Below, in pieces: positions 26,680 through 35,421 of a stretch of DNA of 45,728 bases. Under the pieces are notes generated by a model that saw nothing but the letters and a program-made list of their open reading frames with translations, did not search any database and was not told the DNA's origin. The position numbers and the translations under genes are program-made. Within the stretch, counting starts at the first letter, position 1, and every line of letters begins with the position of its first letter. Source of the DNA: CAYMST01 sp964393115 (lineage in GTDB: Bacteria > Bacteroidota > Bacteroidia > Cytophagales > Cyclobacteriaceae); contig CAYMST010000005.1 of NCBI GenBank assembly GCA_964393115.1, positions 1-45,728 on the forward strand, given 5' to 3'.

Positions 26680-28134
26680 CTAGTCTGCACTAATTAATCG
26701 CCATAATTGCTCAGGAGCGCCAAATCTCCAATTGGAAACAGAGACTTGATTTGAGGTGGAGGAAGCGGTAATGAATCCCTGAGTTTGATCATTTTTTATT
26801 CTGAACCAGCCATCATTATTATGCGGTACAATAGCCCATAACAAATACGGACTTGAAGTAAAGTTGTACTGGGCGATGGGTAAATTGTTATTTGATGAAA
26901 AGCCTTGTGGGACAAGATATTTTTGTGATAATACACCCTTGATCCGAAAAATACTTGTGTTTACATATGTCCCGCTTTGCTCTGGCACAAGCATGCTTTC
27001 TGTATTACTGTTTAGGGTTCCTTGACTTAGGATGCTTGCATTTTGGGCACCATTGGACACTAAAATTTTACCGGTCAATTTATTTTTAAAAACATATCTT
27101 CTACTGGATAAAGGCTTTTTAGACTTAAAGGCAGTGGCCAGAGCTGTGGTTTGGTCATATTGACCTGGAGTAGTACTTAAATTTGTAGTTACGTTGATGG
27201 TAGCTGCTCCACCTTTATCAAAAACGGCATCCAAATAATTGATTAAATCAAAGTTGCTGTATCGAACGTTATTCCAGCCCCAAAAAGTACCTAGATAAGT
27301 AAGCGTATGCCATTGTGCGCCATATAAGTACTGATCTGCTGGAAAGTATTCGTTGATATTATTTACTTCGCCGGCGGTGTAGTTGTCAAAAACTGTATAC
27401 TTATATACCCCAATGCCATTGTTATAAGTTATAATTCTATTATCATAACCATGTCTTGCAGCGAATGATATTTTGCTTAATTGATCACTCGTCCAGCCCA
27501 GTTGTTCGTAAGCATGATCGAACCAATAACCGGCTACCTTACCGCGATATCGCGCTCCCCACTCTTCCAGTACCCGAACCATATTATCCACATGTTGGTC
27601 AGTAGGGGCACCTGGGATAAAATTGAAATTGGTAACAGCGTCATAATTCCAGCCCATTTTCTCACCCCATACTCGTGTTCCTGTAGGTCCATCTATTCCT
27701 ACTCGAAGCATTATTTTTATGCCATAAGGCGATAGCTTATCATAGAGTAATAATGGAATATCTGTTGATGTGCTACCTCTACTATCTTGAATGATGGACT
27801 CATAGGTAGCATTTGGAGAACAGTATGCGCCATTGAAGCCGGCCATAGATACAATGACCCAAGAAGCTTTTGTGGCAACAATCGCCTCTACTAAGTCATC
27901 CATGACATCTGCTCTGTAGGACATTTCTATTTCGCGACGATCAATGTCGTCACCATCATATTGCAAGAAATAACCATATTTCCCGTCGCTCAAAAACTTT
28001 ATAGCTGCTTCGCGATCTATGCTTCCCTTTTTTTCAGCAAAGGTTTTGTCAATTTCCGCGTTTACCACTTCCTGCTCCTCTTGAAGGCATGAAAGGAATA
28101 AAACGGACATAAATAATAAGTAAATACTTCTCAT
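26680..28134 (-). CDS. Lipoprotein, alpha-L-fucosidase-like (GH29-type fold) with ricin-like lectin C-terminus
   Basis: A 484-residue lipoprotein: MRSIYLLFMSVLFLSC gives acylated Cys16. Residues about 30-330 look like a TIM-barrel hydrolase related to GH29 alpha-L-fucosidases (YGYFLQYDGDD near 48, WVIVSMAGFNGAYCSPNATY near 86, YGIKIMLRVG near 130, YRGKVAGYWFDHAYEQLGW near 187, GAATINVT near 318). Asp in YWFDHA sits where GH29 has its nucleophile (inference). About 345-484 are beta-rich repeats with YVFKNKLTGKIL, FRIKGVLSQKYL, WFRIKNDQTQGFI and a final QLWRLI, typical of RicinB-type carbohydrate-binding trefoils. The ATG at 28134 begins at the signal peptide; a start nine codons upstream lacks support. 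Substrate not certain. Divergent from another lipoprotein gene. Confidence 0.72.
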   Translation of the reverse strand: MRSIYLLFMSVLFLSCLQEEQEVVNAEIDKTFAEKKGSIDREAAIKFLSDGKYGYFLQYDGDDIDRREIEMSYRADVMDDLVEAIVATKASWVIVSMAGFNGAYCSPNATYESIIQDSRGSTSTDIPLLLYDKLSPYGIKIMLRVGIDGPTGTRVWGEKMGWNYDAVTNFNFIPGAPTDQHVDNMVRVLEEWGARYRGKVAGYWFDHAYEQLGWTSDQLSKISFAARHGYDNRIITYNNGIGVYKYTVFDNYTAGEVNNINEYFPADQYLYGAQWHTLTYLGTFWGWNNVRYSNFDLINYLDAVFDKGGAATINVTTNLSTTPGQYDQTTALATAFKSKKPLSSRRYVFKNKLTGKILVSNGAQNASILSQGTLNSNTESMLVPEQSGTYVNTSIFRIKGVLSQKYLVPQGFSSNNNLPIAQYNFTSSPYLLWAIVPHNNDGWFRIKNDQTQGFITASSTSNQVSVSNWRFGAPEQLWRLISAD

Positions 28135-28551
28135 AAACTTGGATTTTGTTTGCGGGCGCAAAATTAATTTGAAAACTGGTGAAAAAGAGATAATTCCGTA
28201 ACCCCGAGTAAAGGTTCATTCATTATTACCATATAATCATACTTTGATGATATGAATGATTGGTTACCAGCTAAGTAAAGGGTAAATGAGGTGACTGGAA
28301 GCGGCAAAAGTTAGCTTGTGAATACAGGAGTTTGAAAGGTTAAACTATGTCTAGCACCAATCTAATCATGGTGATATATGCTTGGTTTCGTTCATATGTA
28401 ACATTCCGTAAACCCAATAAGGACTGAATTTAGTCTTTTTGAATATATCGAGTATTGATTGAGATCCGAGAGTGAGACTAAGCCTGTCCAATATGAATAT
28501 CAGAAGATTGAGTATCACACTTTGTATCATACAACCTAAACTAATGCACAA
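28135..28551. other. Divergent intergenic region between two lipoprotein genes
   Basis: No convincing gene. A TAATTTTG box on the minus strand (28159-28166) may serve the fucosidase-like gene. An 8-base inverted repeat TCATTCAT (28216-28223) / ATGAATGA (28252-28259) is a candidate operator. No clear promoter for the rightward gene was found. Confidence 0.45.
28159..28166 (-). promoter_or_regulatory. Candidate -7 box of the fucosidase-like gene
   Basis: TAATTTTG on the minus strand, about 25 bases before the ATG at 28134; no clear -33 TTTG. Confidence 0.45.
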
Positions 28552-30243
28552 ATGAAAAACGTGAATTATTGCTGCATAATTGTCATCCTCCTTTCAGCCA
28601 TTGCTTGCTCAGGAAAAAAGGGACTTTCCAGAGCAGATTTACCGATTAGGGGATGGAATATCCTTTCGGACAGTTTGGAATTTGGGTTACGCGCTATTGA
28701 AAAGGCGAGAGAGTATGATATCAACCACTTAGAAATATCCCATGACCTGGTTCACTTTTTATTCGATGTGAGAGACTCAGCGCGTCGCGAAAAAACTAGG
28801 ATACTAACAAGAGAGGCACACAAAGTAGGTATCAAAGATGTTTTAGTCTGGGACCACACTTTTTATGACTTAGATTATTATCCATCGGAATTTAAAGTGG
28901 AGCCAGAAGGGAAAATAAACCTTGATGATCCACTTTTCTGGGAATGGTATAAACAAGACTATCGAGAGCTAATGGCCAAAATTCCTGAAGTTGATGGGTT
29001 GGTTTTGACTTTCATTGAAACTGGCGCACATATTGAAGCACAGCATTCGGATAAGCTTAAAGATCCTTCTGATAAGCTTTCGGCTGTGGTGGATACACTT
29101 TCCCAATTAATAATTAACGAGCTGGGTAAGAAGCTTTACGTCCGGACATTTGTGCATCGCCAGGAACAGGTGCCGGCTATGATCGAAATGCTTTCCAAAA
29201 TCAGTCACCCAGATATCAAAGTCATGGTGAAAGAGGTATCAGGGGATTTCTTTTTCAACTACCCAACGCAGAAATACGTCGAACAAATTAAGCAACCAGT
29301 ATATGTCGAATTTGATTGTGGACATGAATATCACGGACAGGGTGCAACGCTGAATACATTTACTAACGTTCTGACCGATCGATGGAAGTATTACCTCAAC
29401 AAGAAAAATGTCATTGGCTATGTTGCTCGAATCGATCGATATGGAAACACCTCGATTATCGATCAGCCTGGAGAGGTTTTACTTCATACTTTGAGAAGAC
29501 TAGCGCAAGATACCTCGCTGACTAATGATGTAGTGACTGCTGAATTCATAAGCCAACAGTACACAGCAGAAGCAGTCAAACCTTTGATGTCCGCTTTTGC
29601 TCGAGCTAGAGATATCTGTGAGTCTTCTATGTATACACTGGGTCTATATACCAGTCGACATAGTCTTTTAAACTATGAGTACGCGTACTGGGGAGGGTTT
29701 GGTAATTCAAAACAAGTGTATCGAATTGGGGCCCCTATTCATAAGGAATTTGTCTTTGACGAATTAGTTACTCGGATGGCACCGGAGGCTTATAAGGCAA
29801 TAGTACACCCTGACTATGTTCAAGCGGAAATGCTGGACTTTACCTTATTCGAATATATCATGGAGCAGAAGAAATATGCCGTGGATCAAAGTGCAATAGC
29901 CCTTGAAGAGGTGAGGTCAATACTTCCTCAGCTGCCTCCTTCTAAAGCGGATCAACTCCATCAGCTCTTTTATCGCACATGGCTTGTGTCGCGACTCCAT
30001 TGGGCATCATCAGCTTTATACTTCGGAAGACGGCTGGAGCTAAAAGGCGAGGAGGAGCAACTTAAGGCTTATATCAGCGAAGCGCTTGTAGAAATTGATG
30101 AGGTTGGTACTCTGGTATCTGACTATGACAAGCCCTATCCATCAGGACAGTATGACTTCAAAGAAGATGCTAAGATGGCTTTTACATATAAGTCAAATTA
30201 TCTTAAAGGAGATTGGTTGAATAGTTCTGTTATATCAAAATAG
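28552..30243 (+). CDS. Lipoprotein, possible TIM-barrel glycoside hydrolase, family not assigned
   Basis: A 563-residue lipoprotein with lipobox SAIAC and acylated Cys19. The first 330 residues alternate strands and helices in TIM-barrel style: IRGWNIL near 32, DINHLEISHDLVH near 54, IKDVLVWDHTFYDLDYY near 93, VDGLVLTFIETGAHIE near 147, YVRTFVHRQEQ near 194, VYVEFDCGHEYHGQG near 251 and YVARIDRYGNT near 290. Conserved-looking Glu, Asp and His residues at strand ends suggest a carbohydrate-active enzyme, with a faint resemblance to GH67/GH115-like alpha-glucuronidases, but I cannot assign it. The last 230 residues are mostly helical. It is divergent from the fucosidase-like lipoprotein, which suggests a small glycan-use locus, though no SusC/SusD pair is present. 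Confidence 0.6.
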   Translation: MKNVNYCCIIVILLSAIACSGKKGLSRADLPIRGWNILSDSLEFGLRAIEKAREYDINHLEISHDLVHFLFDVRDSARREKTRILTREAHKVGIKDVLVWDHTFYDLDYYPSEFKVEPEGKINLDDPLFWEWYKQDYRELMAKIPEVDGLVLTFIETGAHIEAQHSDKLKDPSDKLSAVVDTLSQLIINELGKKLYVRTFVHRQEQVPAMIEMLSKISHPDIKVMVKEVSGDFFFNYPTQKYVEQIKQPVYVEFDCGHEYHGQGATLNTFTNVLTDRWKYYLNKKNVIGYVARIDRYGNTSIIDQPGEVLLHTLRRLAQDTSLTNDVVTAEFISQQYTAEAVKPLMSAFARARDICESSMYTLGLYTSRHSLLNYEYAYWGGFGNSKQVYRIGAPIHKEFVFDELVTRMAPEAYKAIVHPDYVQAEMLDFTLFEYIMEQKKYAVDQSAIALEEVRSILPQLPPSKADQLHQLFYRTWLVSRLHWASSALYFGRRLELKGEEEQLKAYISEALVEIDEVGTLVSDYDKPYPSGQYDFKEDAKMAFTYKSNYLKGDWLNSSVISK

Positions 30244-30413
30244 TGTTTAACCGATTTCCAAAGACGTCATTGAGACTCCATGATGGGTTGGAGAGGTTTA
30301 TTCAAAAAGAATTGGAAACTAAAATTGAGCGCTTTTATTGGGGGCTTCATGGCTAAAGTCTTTTTTGGTGATAGTCATCTATAATTAAAAAACATCTTTC
30401 TCAGTTCAATAGA

Positions 30414-31139
30414 CTATCTTTTACTTCCCCAAGTAATTGTTGCACAACCAAAGAATAGGTTTTCATAGTTGACACTAAGTTCCTTCTCTTTCAGTAAGGA
30501 GTAGAACTGCTTGCTGTTGCCAAATGCTTCTGTGTAAACACCTAGCATGCTGTAATTCCTAGAGTTTCCTTGAAAAAGCACCCCAATGATCGGAATAACC
30601 CTTTTCAAATAAAACATATAAAAGAACTTTAAAAAACGATTTGATGGTACAGACACTTCCACAAAAGAGAACTGTCCCCCAGGTTTAAGTATTCTTAAAA
30701 TCTGGCTTGCAAGAGTTTTAAGTTGATCGGGACTAAAAGTTTTTAGTCCAAATGATGAGATTACAATATCTGCCGAATTCGAAGCAATTGTATTATTGAG
30801 TATGTCTTGTTCCATGACCTTGGCTTTACCATTAGTCCTCTTACTATTCCGAATGGCAACCATATTCATGTTTGGTGAAATGTCAATACCGACGATTTCT
30901 GTGAAATTGATTTTCGATTTTTTTAGAGATGCCCAAAGTTCACCTATCCCGCTCATTAAGTCGTAGATTACAACTTCTTTTGGGCTTAGTTTCAACTTCT
31001 TTACACATGCCCATCGCCATCGCTCTGTGAATCCAAAGGAGGATAAATAGTTGGTCAACCCATAGGTTGAGGACATAGTGTCGAATAGTCTTGCTACGAA
31101 TAGCGGGTCATAAATGGAGTTTTCCTCTTCACGCGCCAT
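30414..31139 (-). CDS. UbiE/MenG-like class I methyltransferase
   Basis: A 241-residue SAM-dependent methyltransferase. ARLFDTMSSTYGLTNYLSS near residue 17 matches the N-terminal block of UbiE/MenG enzymes; YDLMSGIGELW near 60 is the SAM loop (Gly-rich, with Met-Ser replacing the usual Ala-Gly), VGIDISPNM near 82 motif II, and ISSFGLKTFS and RILKPGGQFSFVE near 133 and 148 the later motifs. The ATG at 31139 is preferred over a TTG two codons earlier. It is the last gene of an operon of LPS-type glycosyltransferases, starting 10 bp after the preceding stop, so a target in envelope lipid or quinone metabolism is possible; the substrate is not shown. Confidence 0.75.
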   Translation of the reverse strand: MAREEENSIYDPLFVARLFDTMSSTYGLTNYLSSFGFTERWRWACVKKLKLSPKEVVIYDLMSGIGELWASLKKSKINFTEIVGIDISPNMNMVAIRNSKRTNGKAKVMEQDILNNTIASNSADIVISSFGLKTFSPDQLKTLASQILRILKPGGQFSFVEVSVPSNRFLKFFYMFYLKRVIPIIGVLFQGNSRNYSMLGVYTEAFGNSKQFYSLLKEKELSVNYENLFFGCATITWGSKR

Positions 31140-31149
31140 GAACAATCAT

Positions 31150-32124
31150 TTATACATCATTCATCCACTTCAATATGTGCGCTCGTACTTCTGATGGGTG
31201 AATATCTTCTAGGTATTGAGTAGTTGATAGTTTCTTTTCCGTCATGGTCGCTGCGAAGGCACCGATAGGTGCCCACCGACCGGCGTGCATGGGTTTCTGC
31301 TGAGGGTACAAACCCAGACAGCGAACTCCCGCGGCCGAAGCGATATGCAAAGGACCAGTACTACAGGCTACAAGTCCATCTACTTGACCAATAAAATCTA
31401 CGAATTCTTCAAGTGAAAATGCACCAGTGGTATCTATGACGTGCTCTTGCTCAAATATTTCTGGAAGCTCTTGCTTGATGAGGTTTCCTTCATCGAGTGT
31501 CCCAGAGATCAGTATTCGAAACTTATGGGGATCTAAACTTTTTATGAGTTCCAGATAGTTTTGTAAGGCCCATTCCTTAGCACTTCCCTTAGATTTCATA
31601 TGGAGCACCAAATTGAAATGAGGACCACCAAGAAAATTATCAAAGGTACTCTGCCGCTCTTTTCTCCATCCAATATATTGATGCAAATCACTAAGAAGCA
31701 CTTCATTCTCCAAGCTGTTAAAGTCTCTCAACGACTTTAGTAGTTTTACATTTAGCTGAGCTTCATGCAACGGGCTTTTTTTTCGTCCTAAACTCGGTCG
31801 TACATTACAGGTGGCCCAATGATAAATTCTATGCGAGGTGCCAACCCTTGTTTTTACCCCTTGCTTCTTGAGGTAGCGCGCTACTTCTTTTCTCGGAAAA
31901 ACATGAATACCTATTTCGATATTCTCAAGTGGCTTAAACTGCTGTTCATCCCAATCTAAAAACACATCAACATGCTTACACTGTTCGATAACTGCTTGAG
32001 TATATTTTCGGCCTAGAAAATACACTTTACAGGCAGGGTAATACTTCTTGATAATGCCAGCCATAGGCAAAGTCAGGATGACATCACCAATGCTGTCCGT
32101 TCTACTTATGAGAATGCTTCGCAT
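31150..32124 (-). CDS. Family 9 glycosyltransferase (heptosyltransferase-like)
   Basis: A 324-residue GT-B enzyme of the ADP-heptose:LPS heptosyltransferase family. The N-terminal SRTDSIGDVILTLPM is the classic GT9 motif; LVLHMKSKGSAKEWAL near 198 and ACSTGPLHIASAAGVRCLGLY near 272 are the C-terminal nucleotide-sugar motifs. It most likely adds a heptose or related sugar to the LPS core on the cytoplasmic face. Its start overlaps the end of the family 2 glycosyltransferase by 23 bp, and the UbiE-like gene follows after 10 bp. Confidence 0.92.
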   Translation of the reverse strand: MRSILISRTDSIGDVILTLPMAGIIKKYYPACKVYFLGRKYTQAVIEQCKHVDVFLDWDEQQFKPLENIEIGIHVFPRKEVARYLKKQGVKTRVGTSHRIYHWATCNVRPSLGRKKSPLHEAQLNVKLLKSLRDFNSLENEVLLSDLHQYIGWRKERQSTFDNFLGGPHFNLVLHMKSKGSAKEWALQNYLELIKSLDPHKFRILISGTLDEGNLIKQELPEIFEQEHVIDTTGAFSLEEFVDFIGQVDGLVACSTGPLHIASAAGVRCLGLYPQQKPMHAGRWAPIGAFAATMTEKKLSTTQYLEDIHPSEVRAHILKWMNDV

Positions 32125-32878
32125 ACCAAATTTTACTGTACTTTAGGAAGTTGCTATGTGCGGACAATATACAAATGATAAAGCCGTAATACCCGTCTAA
32201 GAAGCCGCGCTGAAAAAAATATTTTTTGATAAACGTGTATAAAGGATTGAAAAGTACATGAATGAGGAATGAAGCTTTTTTTCCTTTAGCTAGTGCCTCT
32301 CGTGCCGCAGTCTCAGAAAACGTATTCGCAGTATTGGCGTGTTGCGCGATAGATAGAAACGAATAATGCAAGAGGTCACCTTTCTTGATATGAAAAGTGG
32401 GAATCCCCTCTTTGACAAGTACCCGATCATGTGGGTTTTCACCACCCCATTCACCGCATTCCTTGTGAAAAAGACGCAACTTTTTGTCTGGATACCACCC
32501 ACAGTGATGTATCCATTTACCACAATAAGAGGTAAGACGGTTAAATGAATACGCTTGATATTTAGTGTCCTGCTTGATTGATGCTATTTCACTTCTCAAG
32601 ACATCGTTTAGCGCCTCATCCGCATCCAAGGAAAGGATATAATCGTAGCTGGTGAGATTCTTCGCGAAGTTTTTTTGTTCGATATGCCCTTCAAAAGGAT
32701 GCTCAAAAAACCGTATATTCAGTGTCTTACCCAGCTCAGCACAAATTTCTTTGGTCCGATCTGTGCTAAACGAATCTACTACCACTATCTCATCGGTAAC
32801 GTCAATCATCGATCGAATGCAGCGTTCAATGTGCTTCTCTTCGTTGTAAGTGATGATCGTACCTGAAATTTTTATCAT
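32102..32878 (-). CDS. Family 2 glycosyltransferase, LPS-core (WaaE/KdtX-like)
   Basis: A 258-residue GT-A enzyme. ISGTIITYNEEKHIERCI (residues 4-21), EIVVVDSFSTD near 29 and the DXD-like LSLDADEAL near 82 define it. The middle WIHHCGWYPDKKLRLF and the end with HVLFNPLYTFIKKYFFQRG and GFLDGYYGF are typical of WaaE/KdtX-type lipopolysaccharide core glucosyltransferases, with an amphipathic membrane-contact region there. First gene of the LPS operon; a TATATTTG -7 box lies 25 bases upstream. Acceptor sugar not determined. Confidence 0.9.
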   Translation of the reverse strand: MIKISGTIITYNEEKHIERCIRSMIDVTDEIVVVDSFSTDRTKEICAELGKTLNIRFFEHPFEGHIEQKNFAKNLTSYDYILSLDADEALNDVLRSEIASIKQDTKYQAYSFNRLTSYCGKWIHHCGWYPDKKLRLFHKECGEWGGENPHDRVLVKEGIPTFHIKKGDLLHYSFLSIAQHANTANTFSETAAREALAKGKKASFLIHVLFNPLYTFIKKYFFQRGFLDGYYGFIICILSAHSNFLKYSKIWYAKHSHK

Positions 32879-32902
32879 AATCAGAAAAATGCCTCAAGTG
32901 CT

Positions 32903-32910
32903 CAAATATA
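32903..32910 (-). promoter_or_regulatory. Candidate -7 box of the LPS-core operon
   Basis: TATATTTG on the minus strand, 24 bases before the ATG at 32878; the -33 element is not obvious. Confidence 0.45.
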
Positions 32911-32948
32911 CGCATCTCAATTGTCCCTAAAACCAATTTAGTAAGCAT

Positions 32949-32971
32949 TACCTTTGCGATCTTTATTTTTG
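32949..32971 (+). promoter_or_regulatory. Two candidate -7 boxes of the M16-GNAT-OMT operon
   Basis: TACCTTTG at 32949-32956 and TATTTTTG at 32964-32971 both fit TAnnTTTG upstream of the ATG at 33017. The divergent LPS operon has its own box 40 bp to the left. Confidence 0.45.
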
Positions 32972-33016
32972 AAGTGATCGTGTATTGTCAAAGTCACTCA
33001 AACAGAGAAGATTATA

Positions 33017-34258
33017 ATGGATAGGGAGTTTGACATGATCACGTTGCCAAACGGGATCCGTGTGATACATAAGCAAGTAGTGCATACTAAGGTGGCACAC
33101 TGTAGTATCATGATGGATATTGGTAGTCGTGATGAACAAAACGGAGAAGAAGGACTTGCTCATTTCTGGGAACACATGGCTTTCAAAGGTACCCAGAAAA
33201 GAAAGGCGTATCATATTATTAATAGACTAGAAATCTTAGGTGGCGAGCTCAACGCCTATACCACTAAGGAAAAAATCTGTTTTTATGCCTCGATTCTTGA
33301 TACGCATCTGGAAAAAGCGGTCGAGTTATTGGCCGATATCACCTTCAATTCGGTATTTCCTGAGAAGCAAATTGAGAAAGAAAGAGGAGTTATTCTTGAA
33401 GAAATGGCCATGTATCAAGATAGTCCTGAAGATGCCATTCAAGACGAGTTTGACGAACTTATCTTCGATGGTCATGCGCTTGGGATCAATATTTTAGGAA
33501 ACCAACAGACAGTAAGCAATTTTCATCAGACTGATTTCCTAAAGTTTGTTGCGGAGAATATGGATAGCTCACGACTGATTTTTTGTTCTGTGGGTCCGTC
33601 ATCTCTAGCAAAGGTTAAGAAATTGGCAAACAGACACCTAAAAGAAGTCCCTTCTAAGTCTTCTTCGCGGTCAAGAGTTAAGGTGAATGGCTATACCCCA
33701 AAGCAAGAAGTACGACGAAAAACCATTTTACAAGCGCATTGTGCAATTGGCAATCGCAGTTTTGCGGTAGGAGACAACAAACGGGTGCCTTTTTCCATGC
33801 TGGTGAATATTTTGGGTGGCCCGGCAATGAATAGTCGACTAAACTTAGCACTCCGTGAAAAGAAGGGATATGTGTATTCCATAGAGTCGGGGTATGCCGC
33901 TTATGGTGATACCGGTTTATTCAGTATTTTTTTTGGAACTGAACCTGCTAAGATCAATAGGTGTAAAGCTGCTGTTTACAAGGAACTCAAACTGCTTCGG
34001 GATAAGAGGCTTGGAAACCTACAATTACATGCCGCTAAGGAGCAGATTATCGGTCAATTGGCTATGTCAGAAGAAAATAACAGTCACTTAATGCTTACTC
34101 TGGCTAAGAGTATGCTAGACTTAAATAGGGTGGATACCTTGGAAGCCATTTTTGAGCGCATCCGTGCGGTAACAGCTTCTGAGCTTAGTGAATTGGCAAA
34201 CGAAATTTTCTGTGAAGAAGAACTAAGTGTACTCACTTTCTTACCATCTGAGGACTAG
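33017..34258 (+). CDS. M16 family zinc peptidase
   Basis: A 413-residue M16 peptidase with HxxEH at residues 49-53 (HFWEHMAF) and the downstream Glu region EKERGVILEEM expected to hold the third zinc ligand. LGGELNAYTTKEKICFYA and the late REKKGYVYSIESGYAAYGDTG are typical of the processing-peptidase-like branch. No signal peptide: cytoplasmic. It heads a plus-strand operon with a GNAT enzyme (5 bp after) and an O-methyltransferase. It is a second M16 gene, 10 kb from the one in the serS operon; both have an intact zinc motif and are not obviously a pair. Confidence 0.93.
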   Translation: MDREFDMITLPNGIRVIHKQVVHTKVAHCSIMMDIGSRDEQNGEEGLAHFWEHMAFKGTQKRKAYHIINRLEILGGELNAYTTKEKICFYASILDTHLEKAVELLADITFNSVFPEKQIEKERGVILEEMAMYQDSPEDAIQDEFDELIFDGHALGINILGNQQTVSNFHQTDFLKFVAENMDSSRLIFCSVGPSSLAKVKKLANRHLKEVPSKSSSRSRVKVNGYTPKQEVRRKTILQAHCAIGNRSFAVGDNKRVPFSMLVNILGGPAMNSRLNLALREKKGYVYSIESGYAAYGDTGLFSIFFGTEPAKINRCKAAVYKELKLLRDKRLGNLQLHAAKEQIIGQLAMSEENNSHLMLTLAKSMLDLNRVDTLEAIFERIRAVTASELSELANEIFCEEELSVLTFLPSED

Positions 34259-34263
34259 AGACA

Positions 34264-34737
34264 ATGGATATTTTTCTTGAGCGCGCTGAGATAAATCATC
34301 TTCAAGAAATAGAGGAGCTTTGTGTAGGATCCATAGCCCAGTGTTGTAAGGCGGATTATACGCCCGCGCAAATAGAGGCTTGGATAAACCGACTCCGATC
34401 CTCAGGTCGATTAGCGGAAGCCGTAAAGAGTCAATTTTTCCAAATAGCTCATAACCAGGATAAACTATTGGGCATCGGTTCGTTGGATGCGAACGGTTAC
34501 CTTGATTTCTTATATGTTGCTCCTTATGCACAAAGGCGTGGTGTTGCTTCGCTAATTCTTCAGCACTTGGAGTCTGAAGCTTTTCGTCGACATGAAACAG
34601 AAATAAGGTCTCACGTAAGCAAGACAGCTTTGCCTTTTTTTCGAAAGAATGGGTTTCAGACTATCTCCGATAAGGTCAATCAATTAGGCCAAGAGCGTTT
34701 GGTAAACTTTGAGATGAAGAAAATATTAAAGGACTAG
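34264..34737 (+). CDS. GNAT family N-acetyltransferase
   Basis: A 157-residue GNAT enzyme. The acetyl-CoA motif is QRRGVASLILQHLE near residue 91, after YLDFLYVAPYA. The C-terminal ALPFFRKNGFQ is the usual beta-6/helix-4 part. An N-terminal helix with CKADYTPAQIEAWI matches a YafP-like branch. The substrate is unknown. It starts 5 bp after the M16 stop and ends 5 bp before the O-methyltransferase, so the three genes form one operon. Confidence 0.88.
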   Translation: MDIFLERAEINHLQEIEELCVGSIAQCCKADYTPAQIEAWINRLRSSGRLAEAVKSQFFQIAHNQDKLLGIGSLDANGYLDFLYVAPYAQRRGVASLILQHLESEAFRRHETEIRSHVSKTALPFFRKNGFQTISDKVNQLGQERLVNFEMKKILKD

Positions 34738-34742
34738 AAAGA

Positions 34743-35384
34743 ATGGAATTCATAGATGAAGAGTTAAATCAATATTGTTTGAATCACACCAGTGCAGAGC
34801 CAGCCATACTATCGGCTATAGACCGTGATACGCATGCCAATGTACTTATGCCCAGGATGCTTTCTGGTCATTTACAAGGTCGTGTATTGGCCATGCTATC
34901 TCATATGATTAGGCCAAGCAGAGTACTAGAAATTGGTACATACACTGGGTACTCGGCTTTATGCTTTGCAGAAGGACTTGCTGATGGCGGTAAAGTCATT
35001 ACGCTCGATAAAAATGAAGAGTTAGAATCTCGGGTGAGAGCATTCTTCGAGCAGTCAGAATTTGGGCATAAAATAGACTACCTCATTGGAAATGCCGTGG
35101 AGTTGATCCCAACACTTCAAGATCGATGGGACTTAGTATTTATAGATGCTGATAAAAAGAATTATTCTGTGTATTTGGATTTGATTGAAGATCAGGTGAA
35201 CATAGGTGGCTTTGTAGTTGCCGATAACGTACTTTGGAGCGGTAAGGTGGTAGCAAACGGTAAAATAGATAAGGATACCCAAGCGTTATTAGACTTCAAC
35301 CAAAAGGTACAAGACTCTTCTGTGTGGGAAAATGTCTTAATGCCACTACGTGATGGCTTAATGGTTATGCGTAAGGTAAAATAA
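34743..35384 (+). CDS. Family 3 O-methyltransferase
   Basis: A 213-residue SAM-dependent O-methyltransferase of the caffeoyl-CoA/catechol type. RVLEIGTYTGYSALCFAEGL near residue 59 is the SAM loop, VITLDKNEE near 86 motif II, WDLVFIDADKKNYSVYLD near 121 the metal-binding Asp region and GFVVADNVLWSGKV near 154 the following motif. This family needs a divalent cation. The physiological acceptor in Bacteroidota is unknown. Third gene of the M16 operon; 37 bp before the LysM gene, which may be cotranscribed or start on its own. Confidence 0.92.
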   Translation: MEFIDEELNQYCLNHTSAEPAILSAIDRDTHANVLMPRMLSGHLQGRVLAMLSHMIRPSRVLEIGTYTGYSALCFAEGLADGGKVITLDKNEELESRVRAFFEQSEFGHKIDYLIGNAVELIPTLQDRWDLVFIDADKKNYSVYLDLIEDQVNIGGFVVADNVLWSGKVVANGKIDKDTQALLDFNQKVQDSSVWENVLMPLRDGLMVMRKVK

Positions 35385-35421
35385 TTCCTACTTTTACCAC
35401 TCAAATAGCTCGTTCAACTGC

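Noticed and set aside
28366..28551. Minus-strand frame with a hydrophobic segment upstream of the 28552 gene
   Set aside because: Lies in the AT-rich divergent region, has no start support or known family, and is probably chance.
30244..30413. Terminator between the convergent lipoprotein and methyltransferase genes
   Set aside because: No stem-loop with a clear T-tract was found.
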